Shown: piece by piece, positions 9,219 through 18,305 of the stretch
How positions within the stretch are numbered: the first letter of the stretch is position 1
How the letters are laid out: each line of letters starts with the position of its first letter
Position numbers and translations under genes: made by a program
Source: Methylaequor sp045563055
GTDB lineage: Bacteria; Pseudomonadota; Alphaproteobacteria; Methylaequorales; Methylaequoraceae
NCBI GenBank assembly: GCA_045563055.1
Contig: JBJKUR010000008.1
Span: 138,247 to 202,246 of the forward strand
Direction: 5' to 3'
Length of the DNA: 64,000 nucleotides
Notes under the pieces: model-generated
Database searches by the model: none
Told to the model about the DNA's origin: nothing
Seen by the model: only the letters and a program-made list of their open reading frames with translations

Positions 9219-9285
9219 ATGTATGCCTTAAATTTAAAACTTGTTATTACCATAAGAAGAGTTTTATATCAATATTTGAAAATTT

Positions 9286-11254
9286 TTATATAAAGTTTAT
9301 TGGATCTACGTCTATATACAATTTTAATTCCTTAGGAACATCAATTTTCATGAGAAAATCTTTTATTTTTTTTTGTTCTTTAAAATTTTTATTTAATTTA
9401 ATAAGAATTCTATATCTAAATTTCAGGTTTTTCTTAAATAAAATAGCTGGTGCAGGTCCAAATGTTGATAAATTTCTAAAGCTTTCTCTGATTAATTTAA
9501 TTATTCTTTGAGAAAAATTAATAACTGATCTTTCTTTTTTGGAAGAAACAATAACAGATATTTGTCTCACAAATGGTGGATGATCATTTTCTTTTCTTGA
9601 TTTTAGTTCCCAGGTATTAAATAAATCAACATCTTGATGCTTACAGTGTTCCATGACTGGATGATTTGGCTGAAAAGTCTGGATAAAAACCTCTCCATCA
9701 AGATTTACTCTCCCAGCACGTCCTCCAACTTGAATTATTTGCTGAAAAGTTTTTTCGTATGATCTAAAATTAAAATCACTTATTAAATTATCTATATTTA
9801 TAATTCCCACGGTTTTGAGCGAAGGAAAGTTATGTCCTTTTGAGATTAATTGGGTTCCAATAATAATGTCTATCTCATTAGATGTAATTTTGGAAATAGT
9901 ATCTTTAAAAACAGTTGTGCTTTTAGTTTTATCACTTGAAAGCAAACACTTTTTTGCGGTAGGAAATAATTTTTCTACTGATTCATATACTTTTTCAATT
10001 CCTAACCCAGGGTAATAGAAATTGTCTTTACTATCACATTTTGAACATACCTTTTTAAAAATCTCTTTATGATTACAATGGTGACATAAAAAATAACTGC
10101 TATTTTTATTTTTAAAATCATGTAATACCAAGCTAGTGTTACAGTTTTTACATGATTTGACAAAACCACAACTTTTACAAATAACAAAAGGAGCATAGCC
10201 TCTTTTATTTATAAAAATTAAAGTTTGATAATTATTTTTAATATTTTCCTGAATACTATTCACCAGCCTCGTTGAAATTATATTTTTTTCCTTTTTCATA
10301 TCTACAATTTGAACTTTTGGTAGTGGAGAGTTGTTAAATCGTTTTGAGAGTTTAAAACTTAAAAATTTTTTTTGTGCTACATTCCAAAATGACTCAAGAG
10401 ATGGTGTCGCAGAACTTAGAATAATCATACAATTAGAGTTTTTAGCTCTTACTATCGCAAAGTCTCTTGCATTTATAATAATCTGTTCTTCCTGTTTGTA
10501 AGAACTATCATGTTCTTCATCAATTACAATTAATCCAAGATTTGAAAATGGTAGAAACAAAGCTGATCTTGTCCCAATAACTAATTTTAATTTTTTATTA
10601 TTAGTTTGTGACCAAATTTGTTCTCTTCTTTTTTTATTAATTGATGAATGATAGATAGCAATGTTAATTGAAAAATCCTTTTTAATTTCTTCGACCCACT
10701 GTGTTGTTAAAATAATCTCTGGAACAAGGATCAAACATTGATACCCTTTTTCAAGAGCCTCTCTAACTTTGTGCATGTAGACCCTGGTCTTTCCGGAGCC
10801 TGTGACGCCTTGTAACAAAATTGTATTAAATTTTTTAAAATTTATTTTTTTTAAGTTTGTAATCACATTTTTTTGATTGAAATTTAAACTTAATTTTTTT
10901 TTCTTACTTGTAAATAATTCCTCTTCAACATCCAAAAATTTTGAATTATTTTGAGGAAAACTCGATAAAAATAACTTCAGAATCATAGAAGAGTGATTGC
11001 AACTGTAAGCACTTATAAAATTAATACTTTCGAGTATTTCTTGATTAAACTTAAGGTTATCAAATACTTTTCTTACATTTTTAAGAGGTCTATCAATTTT
11101 TTTTAATACATTTATGATTTATAACAAGGCCAACCAAAATTTTTTTGCCAAATTCAACCTCTACCAATGATCCAGCTTTGACTAAATCAAAATCTTCCAC
11201 AGTATAATAAAAAGTCTTTCTTATTGGTAGAGGCAGTAAAATCTCACATATCAT
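9286..11254 (-). CDS. priA: Primosomal replication protein N' (PriA), one-base frameshift near the N-terminus
   Basis: PriA is the 3'-to-5' helicase that restarts collapsed replication forks. The N-terminal piece starts at ATG 11254 (MICEILLPLPIRKTFYYT). It holds the 3'-DNA-binding fold but runs into TGA just after 11097. The rest continues in another frame (KKIDRPLKNVRKVF). Walker A GSGKTRVYM, the DEEH box (DEEHDSSYK), eight zinc-binding cysteines (CKSCG, CKNC, CHHC, CSKC) and the GGRAGR motif follow. Removing one base from the T8 tract at 11097-11104 joins the two into about 655 aa. The span is 1969 nt, one more than a multiple of three. Without the join the open part starts only at ATG 10986 (566 aa). 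Confidence 0.85.
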
Positions 11255-11286
11255 TTTTAAATTATAGCAAATAATTTTATATAATA

Positions 11287-11315
11287 TTGTTTAATTTCTT
11301 CTAAGATATTAATAT
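11287..11315 (+). promoter_or_regulatory. Candidate promoter of the DUF484-xerC unit
   Basis: TTGTTT (11287-11292) and TAATAT (11310-11315) are separated by exactly 17 bp in the priA/DUF484 divergent region. The -10-like element ends only 5 bp before the ATG at 11321, so a transcript from it would be nearly leaderless. In sequence this AT-rich such matches arise easily by chance. Confidence 0.3.
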
Positions 11316-11320
11316 TAAAA

Positions 11321-11980
11321 ATGATTAAAAAAAAATTAAAAGTTAATCAGGTTATAGATTATCTTGAAAACAATCCTAATTTCTTTTTAGAAAATACCAA
11401 AGTTCTTAAAAACATTAATTTCCCGTTAAATAACAGTGAATCTGATAATGATAATTCTGACGTTATACAATTTAAAGATTGGCTAATAAAAAATTTAAAA
11501 ATAAAACAAAAAAATATCATAGAAAATGCCAAACACAATTTTTTAACTCAGAATAAAATACATCAATCAATTTTGAAAATTCTCAAAAAGAAAAACTTAA
11601 TCGATTTTTTTAGATATTTAATTCAAGTTCTTCCCCATGATTTTGATCTGGAAATAATTAATGTTGTGACATCCAAAAAAAGTTTATCTGACACATATAA
11701 CCTAATCCTTCTTGAGGAAATAGTCATTGAAGACTTGTATGGTAACGAAAATCAATTAATAATGGATGCTTCAGATAAGCAAAGTGGCATTTTTAAAGAC
11801 AAAAGTGAATTAATTTACTCAAATGCAATTTTCTCCATGAAATTTGAAATCTTTGATTCAAAGTCTCTATTAGTATTTGGCAGCAAAAATAAACACTTCA
11901 TTGATAATAGAGCTTACGATTTAATACTTTTTTTTTCAAATGTAATCCAGGAAAAACTTTTTCAATTATTCAATAAATAA
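11321..11980 (+). CDS. DUF484 family protein
   Basis: The 219-residue protein begins with the DUF484 pattern: a short helical segment with VIDYLENNPNFFLEN, followed by a stretch of coiled-coil character and a GAF-like C-terminal domain (about residues 100-215). DUF484 genes are typically encoded directly before xerC, and that is the case here (2 bp gap). The molecular role of DUF484 is not established. The constant linkage suggests a function with the recombinase or in chromosome dimer resolution. It is divergent from priA. Confidence 0.75.
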   Translation: MIKKKLKVNQVIDYLENNPNFFLENTKVLKNINFPLNNSESDNDNSDVIQFKDWLIKNLKIKQKNIIENAKHNFLTQNKIHQSILKILKKKNLIDFFRYLIQVLPHDFDLEIINVVTSKKSLSDTYNLILLEEIVIEDLYGNENQLIMDASDKQSGIFKDKSELIYSNAIFSMKFEIFDSKSLLVFGSKNKHFIDNRAYDLILFFSNVIQEKLFQLFNK

Positions 11981-11982
11981 AA

Positions 11983-12879
11983 ATGAGCTCTTTTTTTGAA
12001 GAATGGAAAACATGGATTAAGAGTCAAAAAAGATTAAGTAATAACACAATTTCTTCCTACACTAGAGATCTTAGAGCATTTAATATTTTTATTAAAAGTT
12101 TTAAAAACTCAAAATTAAATCTTAAAATTCTCTCTGAATTAGATGAAGACGATTTGTCTGCATGGTTTTATGAGAGGTTAAAGAATAGTATTAGCCATAG
12201 ATCAAATGCCAGGGCATTATCAGCATTAAAAAGTTTTATGAATTATTTAATTAAAGCTAATGTTATAAAGAATTCTAAAATCTTAACAATTAAGGGTCCC
12301 AAATTTTTAGAATCATTACCTCGTCCACTTTCATCAAAACAGATTCAAAAAATTATTGCAGAAATCAAAAATGGAAAAGTTAAATGGATAATTATGAGAA
12401 ATCTCTCAATAATAATTTTGATGTGGGGTTACGGGCTTAGAATAAGCGAAACGCTTAATATTAAAGTTAGTGACCTTTTAAGAAGTGAATTAAGAGTTAT
12501 TGGTAAAGGACAAAAAGTTAGACTTATTCCTATGCGTGAGGAACTCGTTAGTTTTATCTTTAAGATGTTAGAAAACATGCCGTTCATATATAAGGATGAT
12601 AGTTTCGTATTTTTGGGTGAGAAGGGTAAAAAATTAAAGCCAGAAATAATTCAAAGAGTTATCAGAGAAATAAGGAATAAATGCCTGTTGCCAGATAATA
12701 CGACCCCTCACTCATTAAGACATACATTTGCAACTGAATTATTACATAACCTTGTTGACCTAAGGTACATTCAAGAACTGCTTGGTCATTCTTCTTTATC
12801 TACTACGCAGAAATATACTTCGGTGGATAGCGAACATTTAAAAAATATTTTAGAAAAAAAACATCCAAGAGCTGGATGA
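11983..12879 (+). CDS. xerC: Tyrosine recombinase XerC/XerD family
   Basis: Xer recombinases resolve chromosome dimers at dif during division. The N-terminal SAM-like DNA-binding domain spans about residues 1-100, and the catalytic domain about 115-298. The full catalytic set is visible: R153, K175, H243, R246, H269 and nucleophile Y278. The length of 298 aa is standard. Linkage to DUF484 favours XerC over XerD, though I cannot separate the paralogs by eye. The stop lies 1 bp from the stop of the convergent ACT-domain gene. Confidence 0.9.
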   Translation: MSSFFEEWKTWIKSQKRLSNNTISSYTRDLRAFNIFIKSFKNSKLNLKILSELDEDDLSAWFYERLKNSISHRSNARALSALKSFMNYLIKANVIKNSKILTIKGPKFLESLPRPLSSKQIQKIIAEIKNGKVKWIIMRNLSIIILMWGYGLRISETLNIKVSDLLRSELRVIGKGQKVRLIPMREELVSFIFKMLENMPFIYKDDSFVFLGEKGKKLKPEIIQRVIREIRNKCLLPDNTTPHSLRHTFATELLHNLVDLRYIQELLGHSSLSTTQKYTSVDSEHLKNILEKKHPRAG

Positions 12880-12880
12880 G

Positions 12881-13405
12881 TTATGAAGTTTCATATCTGA
12901 ATGTTAATTTCATTTGACCAGCAACTTTTACCATTTGGGATAGGCATTGAGGAGCATTCTCTTCTCTAATAGAAATTGCAAATCTGCATATATATTGAAC
13001 TTTATCAGGAAAAGTGATTTTTTCAGTGTTCATTCTAACGATCAACGCGTTATTATCGTCAAGTGTCTCAATTACCTTATTAAGTAAACCTTTTTGGTCT
13101 TCTCCTGACAGTACTATCCTATGGGTAATTTTTGTCGTTGGTCCTGCATCGGCATAGCTTTCAAGCGCTTTAATTTTAAACTCACCATTTTTTGTGGATT
13201 CAAGGTCTTCCAATCCTTGTTTTATTTGATCAAGTTCTAGATTTTCCGGTTTTTGATAAACCATTGTCAATTCGCATACTCGACCAAGCGTAGCAAATGT
13301 AACACCAGAAAATTCTCCACCAAGATCTGTCAGATAAGATGTGATGTTGGAGATTAGATTAGGCTTATTCTCACCCAAAAAAGAAATGATAGCATTGGTA
13401 ATCAT
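12881..13405 (-). CDS. ACT-domain protein, GcvR-like
   Basis: The 174-residue protein has two ACT-type domains: residues 1-80 starting MITNAIISFLGENKPNL, and 90-170 with KITHRIVLSGEDQKGLLNKV. This is the layout of the GcvR family. In Escherichia coli GcvR binds GcvA and represses the glycine cleavage operon. No DNA-binding domain is present, so any regulation would be through a partner. It is the last gene of the long minus-strand chain, 2 bp after sucD. The ligand and target are unknown. No gcv gene is in the window. Confidence 0.7.
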   Translation of the reverse strand: MITNAIISFLGENKPNLISNITSYLTDLGGEFSGVTFATLGRVCELTMVYQKPENLELDQIKQGLEDLESTKNGEFKIKALESYADAGPTTKITHRIVLSGEDQKGLLNKVIETLDDNNALIVRMNTEKITFPDKVQYICRFAISIREENAPQCLSQMVKVAGQMKLTFRYETS

Positions 13406-13407
13406 AT

Positions 13408-14283
13408 TTAAATCTTTAAAGCCTTTCTCATTGCATCTCCAATTCTTGTTATAGTATCAGAAACTTCCACACCTGCCGAGCGAAGTGCTTCTTTTTTTGC
13501 ATCTGCGGTCTCATCACCGCTGTTTACTATTGCTCCTGCGTGACCTAACTTTCTACCCTTAGGTGCAGCTGCGCCAGCCACAAAAGCAGCAACCGGTTTA
13601 TTATGGGTACCTTTCCATGTTCTAATGAATTCAGCTCCATCAATTTCTGCTGTTCCACCTATTTCTCCGATCAAAACAATCCCGTCTGTGTTTGGATCAT
13701 CAAGAAATAATTCGAGTGCATCAACGAAATTTGTTCCATTTACCGGGTCTCCACCGATACCTATTATAGTGGATTGACCGAGCTCTGAGGTTTGAACTGC
13801 TGATTCATATGATAATGTTCCTGATCTTGATACAACGCCAATTCTTCCAGGTTTGCATATGTGACCTGGAATGATTCCTATCTTACCAACACCAGGTGTT
13901 AGGACCCCTGGGCAATTTGGACCAACTAGTCTGGTTTTACAACCTCTCATCTCTCTTTTTACTCTTTGCATATCACTTGTTGGTATACCGTCTGTTATAC
14001 AAACAACAAGATCTAGCTCTGCTTCTACTGATTCGAGTATTGCGTCCGCTGCAAATGGCGGCGGAACAAAAACTCCGCTTGCATTACATCCTGTTACTTT
14101 CTTCGCTTCCGCAACAGTATTAAAAACTGGAACATTTAAGTGAGTCGTGCCGCCCTTCTCAGGTGTTACCCCCCCAACAATATTTGTATTATATTCTATT
14201 GCCCTTTCAGAATGAAAAGTACCTTGAGCACCTGTAAAACCTTGACAAATTATCTTTGATGATTTTGTTAGTAGAACGGACAC
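13408..14283 (-). CDS. sucD: Succinyl-CoA synthetase (ADP-forming) alpha subunit
   Basis: SucD carries the phosphohistidine that passes phosphate from succinyl-phosphate to ADP or GDP in the TCA cycle. The active-site H248 lies in KLGHAGAIV, and the CoA-binding Rossmann part holds ICQGFTGAQGTFHSE. It is 291 aa, of normal length. The start is GTG at 14283, overlapping the sucC stop by one base (TAGTG). AAGGAG lies about 10 bp upstream. Paired with sucC as usual. Confidence 0.97.
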   Translation of the reverse strand: MSVLLTKSSKIICQGFTGAQGTFHSERAIEYNTNIVGGVTPEKGGTTHLNVPVFNTVAEAKKVTGCNASGVFVPPPFAADAILESVEAELDLVVCITDGIPTSDMQRVKREMRGCKTRLVGPNCPGVLTPGVGKIGIIPGHICKPGRIGVVSRSGTLSYESAVQTSELGQSTIIGIGGDPVNGTNFVDALELFLDDPNTDGIVLIGEIGGTAEIDGAEFIRTWKGTHNKPVAAFVAGAAAPKGRKLGHAGAIVNSGDETADAKKEALRSAGVEVSDTITRIGDAMRKALKI

Positions 14284-15452
14284 TATGAACTCTCCTTAAC
14301 CATAGCAACAACATCTTTTGCTGCTTGTTCCATTGTATCTACTGGTTTGATAGGAAAACCAGAATTATTAAGTATATCCATTCCCATATCTACATTAGTA
14401 CCTTCTAACCTCACAACCAATGGTTTGTCTAGACCAACTTCCTTTGAAGCATTCACAAGTCCTGTTGCTATATCGTTGCATCTCATCATACCTCCGAATA
14501 TGTTTATAAGAATTCCTTTAACATCTGGATCTCTGTATATTAACTTGAAAGCTGCAGCAACTCTGTCAGGAGTGGCAGCCCCAGCCACATCCATAAAATT
14601 AGCTGCATCACCACCGTAAAATTTTATAATATCCATAGTTGCCATTGATAAGCCAGCACCGTTAACCATTAATCCAATATTTCCATCTAGCTTTACATAA
14701 TTTAAGTCGTGTCTTGCAGCCTCTAGCTCTAAGGAATCATATTCATGTTCGTCTTTCATCTCCGCAACACCTCTCTGCCTATATAGAGCATTATCATCAA
14801 AAGATGCTTTACAATCTAAAATTACAATATCGTCATCTTTTGTAACTGCAAATGGATTAACTTCAATCATAGCTGCATCAAGCGAAACGAAAGCTTTATA
14901 TATTGAAAGTATGTTCTTTTGAGCTTTTTTTGCAGGAAGACCTGTTAACCCTAGATTATAAACAATTGTTCTAGCATGATGAGTGAGTAAATCAGCACCT
15001 GGAGCTATTTTCATTTTAAAGATTTCTTCAGGATTTTTCTCAGAAACTTCTTCGATATTTACTCCACCCTTCTTGGAGTACATGATTGTATTCCCCCCAG
15101 TTTCCCTATCAACAGTAATGCAGATGTAAAGTTCATTTTTAATGTCATAACCCTTTTCTAGGTAGACTCTCCTTACAATTTTTCCTGCTTCTGATGTCTG
15201 TGGAGTAACAATCTTCATGCCTATCATTTTATCTACTGTTTGGACAACCTCATCATTATTTGTACATACCTTAACACCACCAGCTTTACCTCTTCCACCA
15301 GCATGAACTTGTGCTTTCACAACAATTTTTTCTTCATTTAACCATAAAACAATATTTTCTGCTTCATGTGTCTGATAAACCACTTCTCCTGGTGGAATAT
15401 TAACTCCAAACTTGGCTAATAGTTGTTTAGCTTGATATTCATGAATGTCCAT
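14283..15452 (-). CDS. sucC: Succinyl-CoA synthetase beta subunit
   Basis: SucC is the ATP-grasp subunit that binds the nucleotide and, with SucD, makes ATP and succinate from succinyl-CoA. Recognisable segments are MDIHEYQAKQLLAKFGV, the ATP-grasp core (AQVHAGGRGKAGGVK, about 47-61) and the C-terminal GILINIFGGMMRCN. The 389-aa length fits the family. It is preceded by a 70-bp gap after mdh, the largest gap in the 21-gene chain, so an internal promoter is possible there. Confidence 0.97.
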   Translation of the reverse strand: MDIHEYQAKQLLAKFGVNIPPGEVVYQTHEAENIVLWLNEEKIVVKAQVHAGGRGKAGGVKVCTNNDEVVQTVDKMIGMKIVTPQTSEAGKIVRRVYLEKGYDIKNELYICITVDRETGGNTIMYSKKGGVNIEEVSEKNPEEIFKMKIAPGADLLTHHARTIVYNLGLTGLPAKKAQKNILSIYKAFVSLDAAMIEVNPFAVTKDDDIVILDCKASFDDNALYRQRGVAEMKDEHEYDSLELEAARHDLNYVKLDGNIGLMVNGAGLSMATMDIIKFYGGDAANFMDVAGAATPDRVAAAFKLIYRDPDVKGILINIFGGMMRCNDIATGLVNASKEVGLDKPLVVRLEGTNVDMGMDILNNSGFPIKPVDTMEQAAKDVVAMVKESS

Positions 15453-15522
15453 TTAATTCCTTTACTATAAAAGTTTAGATCCAATCATCTCGAAATTTGC
15501 GAATATATATGAATTTTTTTGT

Positions 15523-16470
15523 TTAGACCAGCAGTTTTTTACATTTTTCGAGAAGTTCTTCAACTGCTACAACTGATTTTGAAAACTGACTTTTGGTTTC
15601 ATTTGACAATTCTAACTCAATAATCTTTTCAACTCCATTGCGACCTATTATGACTGGAACTCCAACGAATATGTCTTTGTATCCATACTCACCATTTAAA
15701 TACGCGGAGCAGGGTAAAACTTTCTTTTGGTTGTACAAATATGCTTCTAGCATTTCAATGGCGCTACAAGCTGGCGAGAAAAAAGCTGAGCTATTTTTCA
15801 TAAGTGACACTATTTCTCCACCTCCATTTCTTGTTCTTTTAACAATTTCATCTATGGAACTTTTTGAGGTATATCCCTTTTTTATTAGATCTTGTAATGG
15901 AATTCCACTTATGGATGTGAAATCAAGAAGTGGTACCATTGTATCTCCATGACCTCCCAAAACCATTGTCTGAATGTTTTCCACTGAAATGTTTAATTCT
16001 TGAGACAGAAAATATCTAAATCTTGCTGAATCGAGTATTCCAGCCATTCCACATATCATACTAGAATTAACCCCACATATATTTTTTAAAGACCAAACCA
16101 TGGCATCTAGAGGGTTGGTAACACATATTATGAATGAATCTGGTGCATATTTTTTAATTGAGTTTCCGATATCTGACATAATTTTAAAATTTGTTTCAAT
16201 GAGGTCATCTCTGCTCATACCAGGCTTGCGAGCAATACCTGCAGTGATAATTATAGCTTCACTATTTTTAATTTGAGAAATATCTGTGGTACCTAGAACA
16301 GTGTTATTCAAGTTTTCTATCGGAAAGCTCTGTGATAAATCAAGGCACTTACCCTCAGCAAGACCGTCAACAACGTCAACCATAACAACTTGATCGATCT
16401 GTTTTCGACTAAGGTTGTAAGCTAAAATTGTACCAATATTTCCAGCACCTATAAGACTAACTTTTATCAA
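15523..16470 (-). CDS. mdh: Malate dehydrogenase (NAD-dependent, LDH-like type)
   Basis: Mdh oxidises malate to oxaloacetate in the TCA cycle. The NAD-binding motif GAGNIGT is at residues 8-14. The substrate-binding arginine loop has ARKPGMSRDDL, and the catalytic histidine is in GGHGDTMVPL (about residue 173). The length of 315 aa and the sequence ITAGIARKPGMSRDDL place it in the alphaproteobacterial MDH group close to lactate dehydrogenases. The mdh-sucC-sucD order is classical for this class. Confidence 0.96.
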   Translation of the reverse strand: MIKVSLIGAGNIGTILAYNLSRKQIDQVVMVDVVDGLAEGKCLDLSQSFPIENLNNTVLGTTDISQIKNSEAIIITAGIARKPGMSRDDLIETNFKIMSDIGNSIKKYAPDSFIICVTNPLDAMVWSLKNICGVNSSMICGMAGILDSARFRYFLSQELNISVENIQTMVLGGHGDTMVPLLDFTSISGIPLQDLIKKGYTSKSSIDEIVKRTRNGGGEIVSLMKNSSAFFSPACSAIEMLEAYLYNQKKVLPCSAYLNGEYGYKDIFVGVPVIIGRNGVEKIIELELSNETKSQFSKSVVAVEELLEKCKKLLV

Positions 16471-16497
16471 ACCTAACTCCTTGTCAATTAATAAAGT

Positions 16498-17346
16498 TTA
16501 TATTATGTCTAATCCAATATCTACAGAATATGTAGAATTTGTAATTTTACTTGTTGAAATATAATCTACTTCCAGTGCTGAAAACTTATGTATATTATAA
16601 AGTGAAATGCCCCCAGTAATTTCAAATTTAATTTTATTATTTTTATAGTACATACATTTTTTTATTTGTGAAGGAGACATATTATCAAGTAAAATATATC
16701 TTGCGTTCATTTGAATTGCCTGTTTAACCTCACTTGGACTTTCACATTCAATTTTAAAATCCTTAATTCTTTTTTTTTTCAAAAGTTCTAAAATATTACT
16801 AATACCTCCTAAAATTTTTATATGATTGTCCTTAATTAGGATGCTATCATATAAACCAAACCTATGATTTTCTGCACCACCAATTTTAGTGGCATATTTT
16901 TCTAACTTTCTTAAACCAGTTGTTGTTTTTCTTGTATCTAACAATTTTGTTTTTTTTGATTTAATTTTCATAACAAATTTATTTGTTATTGTTGATATTG
17001 AACATAAATGTTGCAAAAAGTTTAGAATTGTTCGTTCAACAGCTAGAATAATTTTTGCATTACCAGATAGAAAAAAAATTTTTGAATTTTTCTTTATCTT
17101 ATCACCTTCTGAAAAGAAAGATTTGAATATTATTCTTGGATACTTTTTTTTTAAAAAATTTTTAATGAATAATGAACCACAAAGAACCAATTCATCACGG
17201 TTTGATATGATACATTTTATTTCACAGGATTTTTTTATTAAAGAAGTTGATGTAACATCGTTGCCAATGATAAATCCATTTAAGTCTTCTTTCAGTTCAG
17301 CGTTAAGTTTTTGAAAAGATAACGTTTCTAGTTTTTTGATATTCAC
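16498..17346 (-). CDS. nadC: Nicotinate-nucleotide pyrophosphorylase (quinolinate phosphoribosyltransferase)
   Basis: NadC converts quinolinate and PRPP to nicotinate mononucleotide, the third step of de novo NAD synthesis. Motifs include LLDTRKTTTGLRKLEKYA (about 135-152), with the catalytic arginines and lysines, and GGAENHRFGLYDSILIKDNH (about 156-175). The C-terminal SGGISL-type segment appears as ITGGISLYNI. It is 282 aa, the usual size. It follows nadA by 8 bp, so quinolinate synthesis and use are coupled. No nadB is in the window. Confidence 0.95.
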   Translation of the reverse strand: MNIKKLETLSFQKLNAELKEDLNGFIIGNDVTSTSLIKKSCEIKCIISNRDELVLCGSLFIKNFLKKKYPRIIFKSFFSEGDKIKKNSKIFFLSGNAKIILAVERTILNFLQHLCSISTITNKFVMKIKSKKTKLLDTRKTTTGLRKLEKYATKIGGAENHRFGLYDSILIKDNHIKILGGISNILELLKKKRIKDFKIECESPSEVKQAIQMNARYILLDNMSPSQIKKCMYYKNNKIKFEITGGISLYNIHKFSALEVDYISTSKITNSTYSVDIGLDII

Positions 17347-17354
17347 CTGACAAC

Positions 17355-18299
17355 TTAACTCAACTTAAGCATGGTATTTAATGGTTTTTTTGCTTTTAGT
17401 ATTAATTGATTACTAATATTAATTTCTGGTGATAGATTTTGAAGGCAGTCCCTTAGTTTTTCAAGCGTGTTAAGTTCCATGTAAGGGCAATTTGAACATG
17501 AACATCCACCATCACTTCCTGGTGCTATTATATATTCTTTAGAAGGCTCATTCTTTTTCATTTGATGAATAATATGAGGCTCCGTGGCAACAATAAACTT
17601 TTTTGAATCGCTTGAGGAAATAAACTTAAGTAGCGCGGAAGTAGAACCTATAAAGTCGGCATGTATCAGAATATTTTCAGGACATTCTGGGTGGGCTATT
17701 ACTTTTGAATCAGAATGCCTTACTTTCATTTTTATTATTTCTCTTTCTGAAAATGTTTCATGGACAATACATGTTCCATTCCAGAGTTTCATATTTCTTC
17801 CTGTAATCTTATTTAAGTACGAACCTAAGTGTTTGTCAGGAGCAAAAATAATCTTTTGATTTTTAGGAATGCTATTTATTATTTTAGCTGCATTTGAGGA
17901 TGTAACTATTATATCTGACTCAGCTTTGATTTCTGCTGAACAGTTTATGTATGATAATACTACATGGTCAGAATAAAGTTTTTTAAACTCTCTAAATTGC
18001 TTCACGGGACAAGAGGCCTCTAAGGAACAACCTGCGTTTAAATCAGGTAAAATTACCTTTTTTGTTGGACTAAGTATCTTGGCAACTTCTGCCATAAATC
18101 TGACTCCACAAAATACGATTACATCAGCATCTGTCTTGGCGGCTTTTTTTGATAGGTCCAATGAATCTCCAATAAAATCCGCTATGTCTTGGATATCTTC
18201 ATCTTGATAAAAATGAGCTAAAATAATTGCATTATTTTTTTTTCTCAGAATATCAATCTCTTCTTCAATATTTTTAAATTTTGGATAAAGCGATTTCAT
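17355..18299 (-). CDS. nadA: Quinolinate synthase
   Basis: NadA condenses iminoaspartate with dihydroxyacetone phosphate using a [4Fe-4S] cluster. The fold and signature are recognisable from NAIILAHFYQDEDIQDIADF near residue 24. Cluster-ligand cysteines fall in VIVFCGVRFMAE, in the central NGTCIVHE region and in SCSNCPYME near the C-terminus. It is 314 aa. It is directly upstream of nadC and 6 bp downstream of zapE. Confidence 0.95.
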   Translation of the reverse strand: MKSLYPKFKNIEEEIDILRKKNNAIILAHFYQDEDIQDIADFIGDSLDLSKKAAKTDADVIVFCGVRFMAEVAKILSPTKKVILPDLNAGCSLEASCPVKQFREFKKLYSDHVVLSYINCSAEIKAESDIIVTSSNAAKIINSIPKNQKIIFAPDKHLGSYLNKITGRNMKLWNGTCIVHETFSEREIIKMKVRHSDSKVIAHPECPENILIHADFIGSTSALLKFISSSDSKKFIVATEPHIIHQMKKNEPSKEYIIAPGSDGGCSCSNCPYMELNTLEKLRDCLQNLSPEINISNQLILKAKKPLNTMLKLS

Positions 18300-18305
18300 A
18301 AATTT

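Noticed and set aside
9149..9511. Plus-strand open frame of 120 codons spanning the atpH/priA junction
   Set aside because: It is antisense to the start of atpH and the end of priA, both clearly real, and shows no recognisable domain.
15453..15522. 70-bp mdh-sucC gap considered as a terminator or riboswitch
   Set aside because: No convincing stem or T run was found, and the gap is too short for a known riboswitch. An internal promoter remains possible but unsupported.
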